Notes: generated by a model not told the origin, from the sequence alone. A stretch of DNA of 64,000 nt from Haloferax sulfurifontis ATCC BAA-897 (GCF_000337835.1 NZ_AOLM01000027.1:62001-126000); one strand, 5' to 3'; counted from the stretch's first letter, positions 49,356 through 58,948 are shown. Translations and numbers: made by a program.

Positions 49356-50286
49356 CGGTATGCAATGGTCTCGGGGACACGTAGATAGCTATTTCGTGCT
49401 GCTACACCGCTGGGTCGATTCGCCTGCGTTCCTACACCTGTGTAGAAATAGAAATTCGTCAAGACACCCACTACAGCCCCATATTACAGGGGTGTACATC
49501 CACGACGATTTTCCGTAAGGGATGTAGTCAGCTGTGACTTGATTGGGTGTAGACACGCAGTGGGAGGCTACTACCTCGATGTGAGAATCGTACGCATCGA
49601 TTCTTCGATTTCGGCGTCTGAGCCGCTCAAACATGAGCATCACAGTGAGAATCGGATCACCCCCCTTGTCGAAGGTCGCTTCTCATCCTCTGGTATTCGA
49701 GTATACGCGAGACGTCTATTCACCAGCACACCACACCGAACAGGTGGTGTATCACCGATTTTCTAATCCTCGATTGGCGTCGATTGACCGGAGTTGATGC
49801 CTGCTCATCGCTGGTCATCGTCGCGTCTCAAGCCGAGAGCCGAACGCACCGAACCCCCGTCTTTCGACTGCTTCGACCGGCTTTTCTTGTGTTCGTCTCG
49901 ACTCGAAGAGGAGGTTCTGACGCCGGTGAGCTAACTAGAGTACGTGACGAAGCCGAGAGGGGTCAGCAGTTGCCAATGTGAGGTCTATTGTTGCGGGACA
50001 GACGGTGGGGTGTACTCCAATCGAAGCAGAGGTGTAGTGAGTCACAAAGCCGCAGGTAGCACGGCCACACTCTCACGAGACCATGGCACTGAAAAGGGAT
50101 CTTGCTGCTGGTGACTACTGAACCGTCTTACGAGAAATCTTATTTCGGCACTGCCGTTTAATTATATTCAAGCGTGAGTTTCGTTCCTCGAGGATCAAAC
50201 AGCCCAACCATGAGCAAGTTGGGTGGGGTAGTTCACTTGCTCACTAGATGTACTTTCTCAGCCTCATCGAGTTGTTGACTCACAGA
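49356..50286. other. Gap with inverted repeats, no supported gene
   Basis: No convincing gene in 930 bases. Upstream of the primase gene lie CTACAC-CT-GTGTAG (49432-49445) and an imperfect hairpin around CTACAGCCCCATATTACAGG (from 49481), possible operators or replication signals. GAGCAAGT...ACTTGCTC near 50212-50242 is another hairpin, whose loop (GGGTGGGGTAGTTC) recurs near 15625. Confidence 0.4.
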
Positions 50287-50933
50287 CACGGCTGGCAGAC
50301 CCGCTCGACACCCTCTTCAAACGAAACTGACTCACCGCGCAACTTGCGCCATCCGTTCCGACCGGCAAAGCGACTCCGCGAGGAAGGAGACCGACCGCAA
50401 GTAGAGAGGACGTATGCTCGTCGCCGTGGGCTGGGTGCGGCCGGTCGACCGCCGACAACGCCGTCAACGCTGATTCCAGTCCCGAACGCGGGATAGTCCG
50501 TCACGAGGACGAGTGCAACGACGAACCCGCCGGTCCCAACTGCAACCGACGCCACATCGACGCCGAGTCGATACCGGTGTCCCGTCTTCGTCCGCGCGCA
50601 TACTGCCCCACTCGCCGAGCGTAGTGATAACTGACGAGGTATCACAGCCATTCAGTTGCCACACCAGGCCGGGCGCGGTCGAGCGGCGTCCACAACGATA
50701 ACTGACCGCTCGGTCACGAGGGCCGACGAAGTAGAGTCAGAAACCGGGGGTGACCCCGTCGTCGTTGCTTCGACGAAAGAAGCGTCACCGAGCAACGCTC
50801 CGACACCGAGGGACGTGGCGAACACGATCAGACCCGCACAGACGGCCGAGAGAGTTGCTGACCAGCGGTCGAGACGCCGGGCGCGGGTCGTCACCACCGG
50901 TATCGCGTAGCTCCGCCCTCGTGGCCACGCCAC
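50287..50933 (-). pseudogene. Decayed frames including an epimerase C-terminal relic
   Basis: The last 15 codons on the minus strand read SVSFEEGVERVCQPCL, the C-terminus of the epimerase at 11589 (EVSFEEGVERVCQPYLD); just before, RNGWRKLRGE may derive from its TGWEPE. Upstream, two hydrophobic frames, ATLSAVCAGLIVFATSLGVG and VDVASVAVGTGGFVVALVLV, are in the same phase, divided by a single TGA at 50652-50654. They may be one interrupted membrane-protein gene or chance. None looks functional. Confidence 0.45.
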
Positions 50934-51191
50934 TGGAGACGACCCACTGCGTCAACGCCCACAGAGTGCGACCACCCGACAGCGGCAATGTCGACGCCGA
51001 ACGGTCGGCGGACGTTCCGCATCGCGCGCGGCCGCGTCCCGGCGAAACGGCGGAGCCGAACCAGTCCGGTGCCTTCGAGAGGCCCGTTCGACACGGATTC
51101 GGAAAACCGAGCCGAGGCGTTCCCAGCGAGCGACAATCACGAAGTGAGTTGATACGGCCCGTGGGCGTACCACTACGTAGAGGTGAGAAAG

Positions 51192-51518
51192 ATGATCGAA
51201 ACGGCGACCGTCGTACTCCAGTGGGGTGGACACGGTCCGATGGGTCCCCACGGCGGCCACGGGGTCGCCGCGGGGGGCGCGACGGCCACCGGCGGCATGG
51301 GACTGTGGTGGCTCGCGGTCGGTCTCCTCCTCCTGGTCGTACTCGCAGGGGTGGGTCTCGCGTACGTCAGTCGCGCACGAGCGGGGAGTACCGAGACGAA
51401 TCCTCCGAAAAAAGCCGACAGCGCCATGCAGGACCTCCGAACGCAGTACGCGCGCGGCGAAATCGACGACGAGGAGTTTACGAACCGAGCGGCCACGTTG
51501 AATCTGGAGTGGGGATAG
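51192..51518 (+). CDS. SHOCT-domain membrane protein
   Basis: About 108 residues from the ATG (MIETATVVLQWGGHGPMGPH). A Gly/His-rich N-terminus is followed by one membrane helix (MGLWWLAVGLLLLVVLAGVGL) and the C-terminal SHOCT motif MQDLRTQYARGEIDDEEFTN. SHOCT is a short C-terminal oligomerisation-type domain of many haloarchaeal membrane proteins; function unknown. The His/Gly segment could bind metal. It marks the return to GC-rich sequence of chromosomal type. Confidence 0.75.
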   Translation: MIETATVVLQWGGHGPMGPHGGHGVAAGGATATGGMGLWWLAVGLLLLVVLAGVGLAYVSRARAGSTETNPPKKADSAMQDLRTQYARGEIDDEEFTNRAATLNLEWG

Positions 51519-51962
51519 ACGGGGGTTCACGCAGAGAACCCGTCGAACGTATCAAAATCAGATACTTTGTGAAGTCGAAAAACTGATATCAGAGATCCGA
51601 CATTCTGAGATTGTGTCTACTCTTCTATCTGTTTTCGCAGTGTCGATATGAGAAAAACAACTGGTTCAGATATCACATCCGTAGTCGCTTAAGAGGACAA
51701 TACCTTCTGCTCAGAAACAGAATCACTCACAGAAACAGAAAGTAATCCAGCACTTCAGAGTAGACTTTGTAGTCCCGTAACAGAACGGTTTCCACTACTA
51801 ATCCGAAGAAGTACAACTCTCTCATCAATTATTCATTTCCAATATGTTCGTAGTCGTATCTGTCTTGGGCGGTGTTTTCATCAGCACCCAGTTAGTTTCA
51901 GACACGACCGCGACGGCCGAGTCCGCTCGGCGGAGAGACCCACAAAACGGCGGACGACGCCG
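51519..51962. other. AT-rich intergenic region
   Basis: About 440 bases between the SHOCT gene and the TrmB gene, both ending or starting away from it, with AT-rich sequence and no gene that I can support. Confidence 0.4.
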
Positions 51963-53081
51963 TCACCGATCGAACGCGTCCGAGCGGTCGAGGAGCTCCG
52001 AGACCGACCGTCCGGCGGATTCGACGACGTCGAGCGTCACGCGTCTGGCCTCGTACGGTTCGACGATCGCGCCGGGGCCGCCGACGGTCAGCCGTTCGGT
52101 GCCGTCGTCGACGGTGAACGAGTTCTCGATGGGAATCGAGTTCGTCGTCGGTTTCACGAGCCCCTGTGTGATGTCGGTAATCGTCCCGGTGCGCGTTTCG
52201 AACGCCTCGTTCGAGTCCGCCGGTCTGAGTTCGAGCTCCGCGACGAGCGTGTAGCCGCGTTTCTGATACCGGGTCGCCGCGAAGATGGCGTGTCGGAAGC
52301 GGTCGTACGTCGCCGGAAGCTCGTCGGGTTCGTGGAGGTAAATCTCCTCGGCGAGCGGCCAGTAGTTGCCGAGGAACGACCCCACGAGCGCGGGCGACAG
52401 GCGGTCTTCGGTGAAGCTGATCGCCTGGTGGTTCGACCCCCGACCCATGACGAACTCCGGCGGGGAAAACAGCCCGTGAGTCCGGTCGACGCAGACGAGC
52501 ATCGGACCGCCGTCGGCCCAGTAGCGGACGACACTGCCGAGTCCCTGCAACGCCGACTCGGAGACGGCGTCGTCCCCGTGGCCGTTGGCGAGGACGAGCG
52601 TGAGCACCCCGCGGTCGACGGCGGCCGCCAGCTCGGACGCGAGGTCCGGAAGCAACGACGCCGGCACCGACACGTTGACCTCGTTTTCGGCCTGCTGTAC
52701 CAGCGATGCGATGCGCTTTTTGACGGTGGACTTGGATTTGATGACCTCGTAGCGACGGTCCTCGCCGGGGTCGGGGTTGTGAATGGCTTCGAGTTGCGTT
52801 TCGAGTGAGGACAACTGGTTCGAGAGCTGTCTGACGACGACCGCCGGGTCGACGGCGCGAATCGTCGTCGGCGTCTCGTGGTCGTTGACCTCGACGAGTC
52901 CGCGGTCCTCGAACTCCCCGAGGACGTTGTAGACGTAGCGCTTGGACACGCCGGCGCGCTGGGCGAGGTCGCTCGCTTTCGCCTCGCCCTGTTCCAAGAG
53001 CGCGACGTACGTGTCGACCTCCTTGTCGGAGAAGCCGAACGCCTTCAGCCGTTCGCGAACGCTTGGTTCATCGATGGTCAC
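51963..53081 (-). CDS. TrmB-family transcriptional regulator
   Basis: 372 residues. The N-terminal winged helix SDKEVDTYVALLEQGEAKAS, DLAQRAGVSKRYVYNVLGEF, and the C-terminal sugar-sensing half (SVPASLLPDLASELAAAVDR; VLTLVLANGH; ISFTEDRLSPALVGSFLGNY) have the standard TrmB layout and length. TrmB proteins bind sugars or related ligands and control transport and catabolic operons. It lies just downstream of the BMP-type ABC operon on the same strand, 117 bases from the last permease gene, and is the obvious candidate for regulating it. Ligand unknown. Confidence 0.9.
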   Translation of the reverse strand: MTIDEPSVRERLKAFGFSDKEVDTYVALLEQGEAKASDLAQRAGVSKRYVYNVLGEFEDRGLVEVNDHETPTTIRAVDPAVVVRQLSNQLSSLETQLEAIHNPDPGEDRRYEVIKSKSTVKKRIASLVQQAENEVNVSVPASLLPDLASELAAAVDRGVLTLVLANGHGDDAVSESALQGLGSVVRYWADGGPMLVCVDRTHGLFSPPEFVMGRGSNHQAISFTEDRLSPALVGSFLGNYWPLAEEIYLHEPDELPATYDRFRHAIFAATRYQKRGYTLVAELELRPADSNEAFETRTGTITDITQGLVKPTTNSIPIENSFTVDDGTERLTVGGPGAIVEPYEARRVTLDVVESAGRSVSELLDRSDAFDR

Positions 53082-53197
53082 TACCCCGCCTTTCGGGACG
53101 AGCGATAATTGAACTGTTCGTTGGTGACAGGACTACGAGCGACGCGGCCGGCGGCGATGGTTCGACGGGGGCGGTTCGAACGGCCCCGCGAGGGGGG

Positions 53198-54253
53198 CTA
53201 CTCTTCGGTGTCGTAGGACTCGCCGACCGCCGACGGCACGCGCGTGTAGCCGACGCCGACGAGGACGACGAGGACGGCGACGTAGGGGAACAGCCCGGTG
53301 ATGCTCCCCGGAAGCGAGATGCCGATGGTCTGCAGTTGAATCTGGAGCATGTCCATCGCCCCGAACAGGAGCGACGCGCCGTAGGTCCCGAGCGGGTTGT
53401 AGTTGCCGAAGAGGTACGCGACGATGGCGATCCAGCCGCGGCCGTCGACCATCGTCACGCCGGTGCCGGTGAACCCGCTCCCGATGCCGATAGACAGGAC
53501 CGCGCCGCCCAGGCCGGCCATGACGCCGGAGAAGATGACCGTCGCGTAGCGGACGCGGTTGACGTCGATGCCGGCGGTGTCGAGCGCCTCGGGGTTCTCG
53601 CCGGCCGCCTGGACCCAGTAGCCGTAGCGCGTCCGAAACAGGACGACCCAGGCCGCGACGGCGACAACGATGGTCAGCAAGACGAGCGGCGAGGCGTCGA
53701 AGAACAGCCGTCCGAGGACCGGAATCTCGGCGAGGACGGGCACGGAAACCGCGTCGATGTTCGGGAGCGAGGGGCTGGAGACGCCGCCCCACAGCACGGT
53801 GGCGGCGAACGGCCCGAAGCCGAGCCCGATGAACCAGACGGCGAGGCCGGCGACGATCTGGTTGGCCTCGTACCGAATCAACAGGACGGCGAACAGCGTC
53901 GCCAGCACGCCGGAGACGAGCGCGACCGCGACGAAGGCAACCCAGAGGTGTGCCTGCGTGATACCTTCGCCGCCCGCGAGGAGCCAGGCGACCGCGGCAC
54001 CGACGAGCGCGCCGAATATCATGAACCCCTCAAGCCCGATGTTGAACACGCCGCTTTTCTCCGCGTACAGGCCGCCGATGGCCGCGAGCGCGATGGGCGT
54101 CGCCGCCTGTAAGGCGCGTTCGAGCGCGCCGACCGTCACGAGGTCCGACCCCGGGAGGTCGGTGAAAAGCAGGAGCGCGATGACGGCGACGAGCCCCCCG
54201 AGGACGCCCAACAGCGCCCGGCGGTCGTCGACGAGCGCGCGAGCGGTGCTCAT
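53198..54253 (-). CDS. BMP-type ABC transporter permease 2 (NupQ/YufQ-like)
   Basis: 351 residues with about 9-10 membrane helices. RALQAATPIALAAIGGLYAE-KSGVFNIGLEGFMIFGA is the diagnostic segment of the BPD_transp_2 permeases that serve nucleoside and simple-sugar uptake, and GYWVQAAGENPEALDTAGID is the cytoplasmic coupling loop. The ATG overlaps the stop of permease 1 (ATGA at 54250-54253). It forms the membrane channel with permease 1. A nucleoside or simple-sugar substrate is expected from the family. Confidence 0.9.
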   Translation of the reverse strand: MSTARALVDDRRALLGVLGGLVAVIALLLFTDLPGSDLVTVGALERALQAATPIALAAIGGLYAEKSGVFNIGLEGFMIFGALVGAAVAWLLAGGEGITQAHLWVAFVAVALVSGVLATLFAVLLIRYEANQIVAGLAVWFIGLGFGPFAATVLWGGVSSPSLPNIDAVSVPVLAEIPVLGRLFFDASPLVLLTIVVAVAAWVVLFRTRYGYWVQAAGENPEALDTAGIDVNRVRYATVIFSGVMAGLGGAVLSIGIGSGFTGTGVTMVDGRGWIAIVAYLFGNYNPLGTYGASLLFGAMDMLQIQLQTIGISLPGSITGLFPYVAVLVVLVGVGYTRVPSAVGESYDTEE

Positions 54254-55380
54254 TCGCGGTCACCCCCGAGCGAGGTGTACCGTCCCGCCGCGCGGAACAG
54301 CTCCGGCGCGGCGACGAACAGGACGATGAGCCCGATGACGCCGTCGACGAGTTCGCTCGGCACGTCGAGCGTGAAGCCGATGTACTGGCCGCCGGCGTCG
54401 AGGCCGCCGAACAGCAGGCCGGCGGGAATCACGCCGAGCGGGTTGTTCGCCGCGAGGAGGCTCACGGCGATGGCATCGAAGCCGAACGTGGGGAACGTGC
54501 TGGGGTCGCTGTAGTAGCCGAGAATCATGATCGCGAAGAGCGCGCCGGCGAGACCGGCGATCATCCCGGAGATGGTCATCGTCCGGACGATCATCCGCTT
54601 GGGGTCGACGCCGGAGTACTTGGCGGCGGGCTCCTGGTAGCCGCTCGTGACGAGGTCGTAGCCGAAGCCGGTCCGGTCCATCACCAGATAGACGACGGCG
54701 ACCGTCAGGAGCGCCACCCCGAGGCCGAGGATGGAAAACGACGGGCTCTCGAAGACGAGCCCGGGAAGCCCGACGTAGTCGGGGAACTGTTCGGTGTTCG
54801 GCGCGGCGGCACCCTCCGGGCGGAGGTACGCGTCGAGCAGGAAGTAGACGACGCCCGAGGCGATGAAGTTCAGCATGATGGTCGTGATGACCTCGTTCGC
54901 GCCGGCGTACGCCTTCATCATCCCCGGGAGCGCCCCGTACGCGCCGCCGGCCGCCAGCGCCAACAGCGCGGCCAGCGCCATCAGCGGAATCGCGGAAATA
55001 GACGAGTTCGGGAGCAACGGCGCGGCGAACAGGATACCGAGGGTGGCCGCGAAGCCGCCGACGACGAACTGGCCCTGCACGCCGATGTTGAACACGCCCG
55101 CGCGGAACGCGACCGCGACCGCGACGCCCGTCAGAATCAGCATCGACGACTGCCGGAGCATGAACGCGAGGTTCGAGGCGTTCCCGACCGCGCCGTAGAC
55201 GAGCGACGAGACGAACTCGACGGCGTCGTACCCCGAGGCGGCGACGATGACCGCGCCGATGAGCAACGCGAGCGCGGTGGCGACGAGCGCGATGACGACG
55301 CGTTCGAGCACCGACGCGTCGAGCATGTGGTCGGCGATGCGGTCCGCGAGAGACCGGACGCCGGTCGCGGCGTCGCTCAC
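54250..55380 (-). CDS. BMP-type ABC transporter permease 1 (NupP/YufP-like)
   Basis: 376 residues, about 9-10 membrane helices, family BPD_transp_2. Markers: MLILTGVAVAVAFRAGVFNI-GVQGQFVVGG and the coupling loop GYDLVTSGYQEPAAKYSGVD. KAYAGANEVITTIMLNFIAS is typical of this partner. Overlaps both neighbours by 4 bases (55377-55380 and 54250-54253), so ATPase, permease 1 and permease 2 are translated together. Acts in the cytoplasmic membrane. Confidence 0.9.
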   Translation of the reverse strand: MSDAATGVRSLADRIADHMLDASVLERVVIALVATALALLIGAVIVAASGYDAVEFVSSLVYGAVGNASNLAFMLRQSSMLILTGVAVAVAFRAGVFNIGVQGQFVVGGFAATLGILFAAPLLPNSSISAIPLMALAALLALAAGGAYGALPGMMKAYAGANEVITTIMLNFIASGVVYFLLDAYLRPEGAAAPNTEQFPDYVGLPGLVFESPSFSILGLGVALLTVAVVYLVMDRTGFGYDLVTSGYQEPAAKYSGVDPKRMIVRTMTISGMIAGLAGALFAIMILGYYSDPSTFPTFGFDAIAVSLLAANNPLGVIPAGLLFGGLDAGGQYIGFTLDVPSELVDGVIGLIVLFVAAPELFRAAGRYTSLGGDRE

Positions 55381-56945
55381 GCGTCGCCCTCCACGCCGCT
55401 CGCCGCGCGTTCGGTGCCGTCCCGAGCCCGCCCGGCCATCAGTAAGCCGAGTTCCTCTTCGGTCACGTCGTCGGGGTCGACGGTGTCGACGACCGACCCC
55501 TCGTACATGACCGCCGTGCGGTCCGAGAGCTTCTGGACCTCGTCGAGTTTCGACGAGACGAGGAGGATGGCGACACCCTCCTCCCGCATGTCCTGGAACC
55601 GCTGGTGGATGAACTCTATCAAGCCGATGTCGACGCCGCGGGTCGGGTGGGCGGCGACGAGCACCGACGGGTCGCGTTCGAGCTCGCGGCCGACGATGAA
55701 CTTCTGTTGGTTCCCGCCCGAGAGCGATTTCGCGGTCGCCTCGGGGTTCCGCGGGCGCACGTCGTACTCGTCGATGATCTCGTCGGCGTGGTCGCCGATT
55801 CGCCCCCAGTCGAGAAACAGGCCGTCGGAGAAGGCGTCCATCGTCTGGTTGCTCAAAAGCGCGTTCCTGACGAGCGTGTAGTCCTGGACGAGGCCCTCTT
55901 CGAGCCGGTCGCCGGGGACGTACGAGATGCCGTCTTCGATGCGGCGGCGGCGAGACAGCTCGGTGATGTCGCGCCCCTGAAGCGAGACCGTGCCCCGCTC
56001 CGGGGTTCGCATCCCGGTGATGGCCTCGATGAGCTCCTGTTGGCCGTTGCCCTCGACGCCGGCGATGCCGAGAATCTCACCTTCCCGCACGGTGAGGCTC
56101 ACGTCGCGGACCTGTTCGAGCCCGCGCTCGTCGCGGACGGTCACGCCGTCGACGGTGAGCGCGACCTCGCCGGGCGTTCGGTCCGCCGAGTCGACGTCGA
56201 AAAGCACCTCGCGGCCGACCATCATGCGGGCGAGTTCGTTCTGCGAGGTCGCCGAGGCGTCGACCGTCCCGACGGCGCTCCCGTCCCGAAGGACGGTGAT
56301 GTCGTCGGCGGCGTGCATCGCCTCGTCCAGCTTGTGGGTGATGAAGATGAGCGACCGCCCGTCGGCGGTGAGCGCCTCCATCACGTCGAACAGCCCCTCG
56401 ACCTCTTGGGGCGTCAACACGGCCGTCGGCTCGTCGAGGATGAGCGTGTCGGCGCCCCGATAGAGGCTCTTGACGATTTCGACGTGCTGTTGGATGCCGA
56501 GCCCGAGCTCCTCGATTGGCGTGTCGAGATGCTCGTCGACGGAGAAGCCGTAGGTATCGCAGATTTCGGTGATGCGACGGCGGGCCGCCTGCTCGTCGAC
56601 GAGTCCCCGAGTCGAGGGCTCGTGACCGAGCACGACGTTCTGGAGGACGGTCATGTTGTCGACGAGCTGGAAGTGCTGGTGAATCATCCCGATGCCCGCC
56701 GCGATGGCGTCTCTGGGCGAGTCGAACGAGCGGGGCTCGCCGTCGACGGCGATAGTCCCCTCGTTCGGGTCGTACAGGCCGTACAGGACGTTCATCAGGG
56801 TCGTCTTGCCCGCGCCGTTCTCCCCGATGACGGCGTGAATCGACCCGCGGTCGAGCGCGAGGTCGACGCTGTCGTTGGCGACGACGTCGCCGAAGCGCTT
56901 CGTGATGTCCGTGAGCTGAACTGCTGGTGCGGTCGTGTCTGTCAT
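55377..56945 (-). CDS. BMP-type ABC transporter ATPase, double-domain (NupO/YufO-like)
   Basis: 522 residues with two ABC domains. The first has Walker A VIGENGAGKTTLMNVLYG (about 35-52), signature LGIQQHVEIVKSLYRGA and Walker B DTLILDEPTAVL. The second has a degenerate Walker A (GIAGVEGNGQQELIEAITG, Lys replaced), signature SLSGGNQQKFIVGRELERD and VLVAAHPTRGVD in place of Walker B, as is usual for RbsA/YufO proteins. It powers uptake of the substrate delivered by the binding protein. ATG at 56945; the binding-protein gene ends 58 bases upstream. Confidence 0.92.
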   Translation of the reverse strand: MTDTTAPAVQLTDITKRFGDVVANDSVDLALDRGSIHAVIGENGAGKTTLMNVLYGLYDPNEGTIAVDGEPRSFDSPRDAIAAGIGMIHQHFQLVDNMTVLQNVVLGHEPSTRGLVDEQAARRRITEICDTYGFSVDEHLDTPIEELGLGIQQHVEIVKSLYRGADTLILDEPTAVLTPQEVEGLFDVMEALTADGRSLIFITHKLDEAMHAADDITVLRDGSAVGTVDASATSQNELARMMVGREVLFDVDSADRTPGEVALTVDGVTVRDERGLEQVRDVSLTVREGEILGIAGVEGNGQQELIEAITGMRTPERGTVSLQGRDITELSRRRRIEDGISYVPGDRLEEGLVQDYTLVRNALLSNQTMDAFSDGLFLDWGRIGDHADEIIDEYDVRPRNPEATAKSLSGGNQQKFIVGRELERDPSVLVAAHPTRGVDIGLIEFIHQRFQDMREEGVAILLVSSKLDEVQKLSDRTAVMYEGSVVDTVDPDDVTEEELGLLMAGRARDGTERAASGVEGDA

Positions 56946-57002
56946 GGGTTGGAGTCTACGCTGTCAGTAAAAACCCTGCGAGGTGGTGCCATGGCGGCGT
57001 CG

Positions 57003-58217
57003 CTAGCAACCGCTGGCGCTACACGGCACGGTGACGTCGCCGTTGATGATGGCTTCTCTCGCCGCTTCGAGGTTCTCCGTGACCACGTCCGGAAGCTCGC
57101 CGCCGACCGCCTGCCCTAAGACGACGCGGACGGCCTCCTCTTCGAGACCGAGGATGTTCGCGCCCTGCACCGCCGACCAGTTGTCCTGAACGGTGGCCTC
57201 CGCGACCTCGTAGGTCCCCTCGTTGATGTACTTCACCGCAGAGCCCATGATGACGTCCTCGTACTCGGGGAGCGTGACGGACTGGTCCGCGTCGACGCCG
57301 ATGGCGAAGCGGTTCGCGTCCTGCGCCGCCTGGAACACGCCCTGTCCCGCCGCCGCCGCGGCGTGGTAGACGATGTCCGCGCCGGCGTCGTACTGCGAGG
57401 TTGCGATGTTGTTGGCGGTCTGCGTGTCGGTGTAGTTCCCGATGTAGCCGACGGTGACGTCGACGTTCTCGTCGACCCACTCGACGCCCGCCCGGTAGGA
57501 GCGCTCGAAGGCGTTGATGAGCGAGCCGTCGACGCCGCCGACGAACCCGACGGTGGACGTCTCGGGGTCGAGCGAGTTCCCCTCGTAGGAGAGTTCGCGG
57601 GTCGTCATCGTCCCCGCCAGCACGCCCGCCTGGAACGACATCTGGTGGTTCGCCCACGTGTAGCCAGCGACGTTCGGCTGGTCGATGGAGTCGTTTATCA
57701 GCATCCAGTTCTGGTCCGGATACGCCTCGGCGTTCGTCTGGAGCGCCTGCGTGTGGTTGTAGCTGACGAGCACGACGAGGTCGTAGTCGGGGTTCGTGCT
57801 CTCGGCGAGCCGAGACTGAACCGTCTGGTAGTTCGACTGGTTCGTCTCCTCGACCTGCTGAATCTCGATGTCGTACTCCTCGGCCGCCGTCTGAAGCCCC
57901 TGAAGCGCGAGGTCGTTGAACGCTTGGTCGCCGAAACCGGCCGGACTGGAGACGATAGCGACGTTCGTCGTCTCGCCGTCCGACCCGCCGCTTTCGGTCG
58001 TCTCGCCGCTGGTCTCCGAGTCGTCGCCGCCGCCGTCGTCCGCGGCGGCTGTCGTGGTCTCTTCGGAGTCGTCCCCCGAGAGACAGCCCGCGACCCCTGC
58101 TATCGCCGCGAGGCTGATTCCCGATTTGAGAACGTCGCGGCGCTCGACGCCGCGTCGCGTTTCCCGAGTCCCTGTCTCGTCTGCCGAATCGCCTGCACCA
58201 GTGTCCCTTGTTGTCAT
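57003..58217 (-). CDS. BMP-family substrate-binding lipoprotein
   Basis: 404 residues. ERRDVLKSGISLAAIAGVAG followed by CLSGDDS is a twin-arginine-type signal (an RR pair) with lipobox; a long acidic Thr/Gly/Ser linker follows. The domain starts TNVAIVSSPAGFGDQAFNDL, the BMP (PnrA/Med-like) signature with GFGDQAFND, and includes GFVGGVDGSLINAFERSYRA and IVYHAAAAAGQGVFQAAQD. It captures nucleosides or related compounds outside the membrane. First gene of the operon; its promoter region contains a palindrome at 58262-58278. Confidence 0.92.
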   Translation of the reverse strand: MTTRDTGAGDSADETGTRETRRGVERRDVLKSGISLAAIAGVAGCLSGDDSEETTTAAADDGGGDDSETSGETTESGGSDGETTNVAIVSSPAGFGDQAFNDLALQGLQTAAEEYDIEIQQVEETNQSNYQTVQSRLAESTNPDYDLVVLVSYNHTQALQTNAEAYPDQNWMLINDSIDQPNVAGYTWANHQMSFQAGVLAGTMTTRELSYEGNSLDPETSTVGFVGGVDGSLINAFERSYRAGVEWVDENVDVTVGYIGNYTDTQTANNIATSQYDAGADIVYHAAAAAGQGVFQAAQDANRFAIGVDADQSVTLPEYEDVIMGSAVKYINEGTYEVAEATVQDNWSAVQGANILGLEEEAVRVVLGQAVGGELPDVVTENLEAAREAIINGDVTVPCSASGC

Positions 58218-58245
58218 TGTGTTGCCTCAGACTCACTCAATCCTG

Positions 58246-58278
58246 AGTAACATAAATAATTATGCGCTATTTTCGCAT
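58246..58278 (-). promoter_or_regulatory. Promoter and palindrome of the BMP transporter operon
   Basis: On the minus strand AATTATTTATG (about 58248-58258) is a TATA box about 30-40 bases before the ATG. Immediately upstream lies ATGCG-CTATTTT-CGCAT (58262-58278), an inverted repeat over the BRE position, suited to repressor or activator binding. The neighbouring TrmB protein is the first candidate; the sequence is not proof. Confidence 0.5.
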
Positions 58279-58480
58279 GGTAAACGGGTGAGACGAAAGT
58301 GTGAGATATTCGTTTATCGCACGTCCGCCCGTAAACGGACGAGGGTCGTACAGACCCGGACGCGCACGGGACCGTTCGGCGTCCGCTCGACCTAGTTTCC
58401 GAACGCGACTGGGCGACAATTCACCGAATCGTCAATTTAGACCGGGGGATTAATGACAATCACACGCAAAAGATTCGGAG

Positions 58481-58942
58481 ATGACCTACGAGAACCTCGA
58501 TTCCGACCTCATCAACGCGCTCCTCGAAGACGGGCGGCGCAGTCTCCGGAGCCTCGCCGAAGAACTCGACGTGTCGGTGACGACCGTCTCGAACCACCTG
58601 CGAGACCTCGAAGACGAGGGAATCATCGAGGGCTACACGCCCCGGGTCGACTACGACGCGCTGGGCTACGACGTGACCGCGGTCATGCACCTCAAAGTAG
58701 AGGGGAGCGCCCTCTCGGAGGTCACCGAACTGCTCGCCGACGAGCCGCAGATGGTCTCGGTGTACGAAGTCACCGGTGACTACGACGTGCTCGCGGTCGG
58801 GAAGTTCAGGAACACCGACGACATGAACCGCCAGATCAAGGCGCTGTTGAGCGAGGCCCCGATTCGGGAGTCGAACACGAGCGTCGTCCTCAACGCGGTC
58901 TCCGAAAACGAGCAGTTCAGACTCGGCGACGAGGACGCCTGA
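58481..58942 (+). CDS. Lrp/AsnC-family regulator
   Basis: 153 residues. Helix-turn-helix [20 protein letters not shown] and [20 protein letters not shown], then a RAM ligand-binding domain ([36 protein letters not shown]). The length is standard. Lrp proteins sense amino acids or small effectors and act as local or global regulators. It is divergent from the BMP operon with 260 bases between, and convergent with, 6 bases from, the sensor-kinase gene. Its target is not shown by the sequence. Confidence 0.9.
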   Translation: MTYENLDSDLINALLEDGRRSLRSLAEELDVSVTTVSNHLRDLEDEGIIEGYTPRVDYDALGYDVTAVMHLKVEGSALSEVTELLADEPQMVSVYEVTGDYDVLAVGKFRNTDDMNRQIKALLSEAPIRESNTSVVLNAVSENEQFRLGDEDA

Positions 58943-58948
58943 GGCGGC

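Noticed and set aside
49784-49981. A 65-codon plus-strand frame in the gap right of the primase gene.
   Set aside because: No domain, start signal or neighbour supports it.
52290-54112. Plus-strand frames opposite the TrmB and permease genes.
   Set aside because: Acidic or Arg/Gly-rich antisense translations without domains; the minus-strand genes are fully supported.
55605-57119. A 504-codon plus-strand frame opposite the ABC ATPase gene.
   Set aside because: Antisense shadow; the opposite strand has Walker, signature and linker motifs of a double ABC ATPase.
57019-58236. A 405-codon minus-strand frame nearly coextensive with the BMP lipoprotein gene.
   Set aside because: Arg-rich, low-complexity translation typical of an out-of-phase frame in GC-rich DNA; the lipoprotein frame has clear signal and family motifs.
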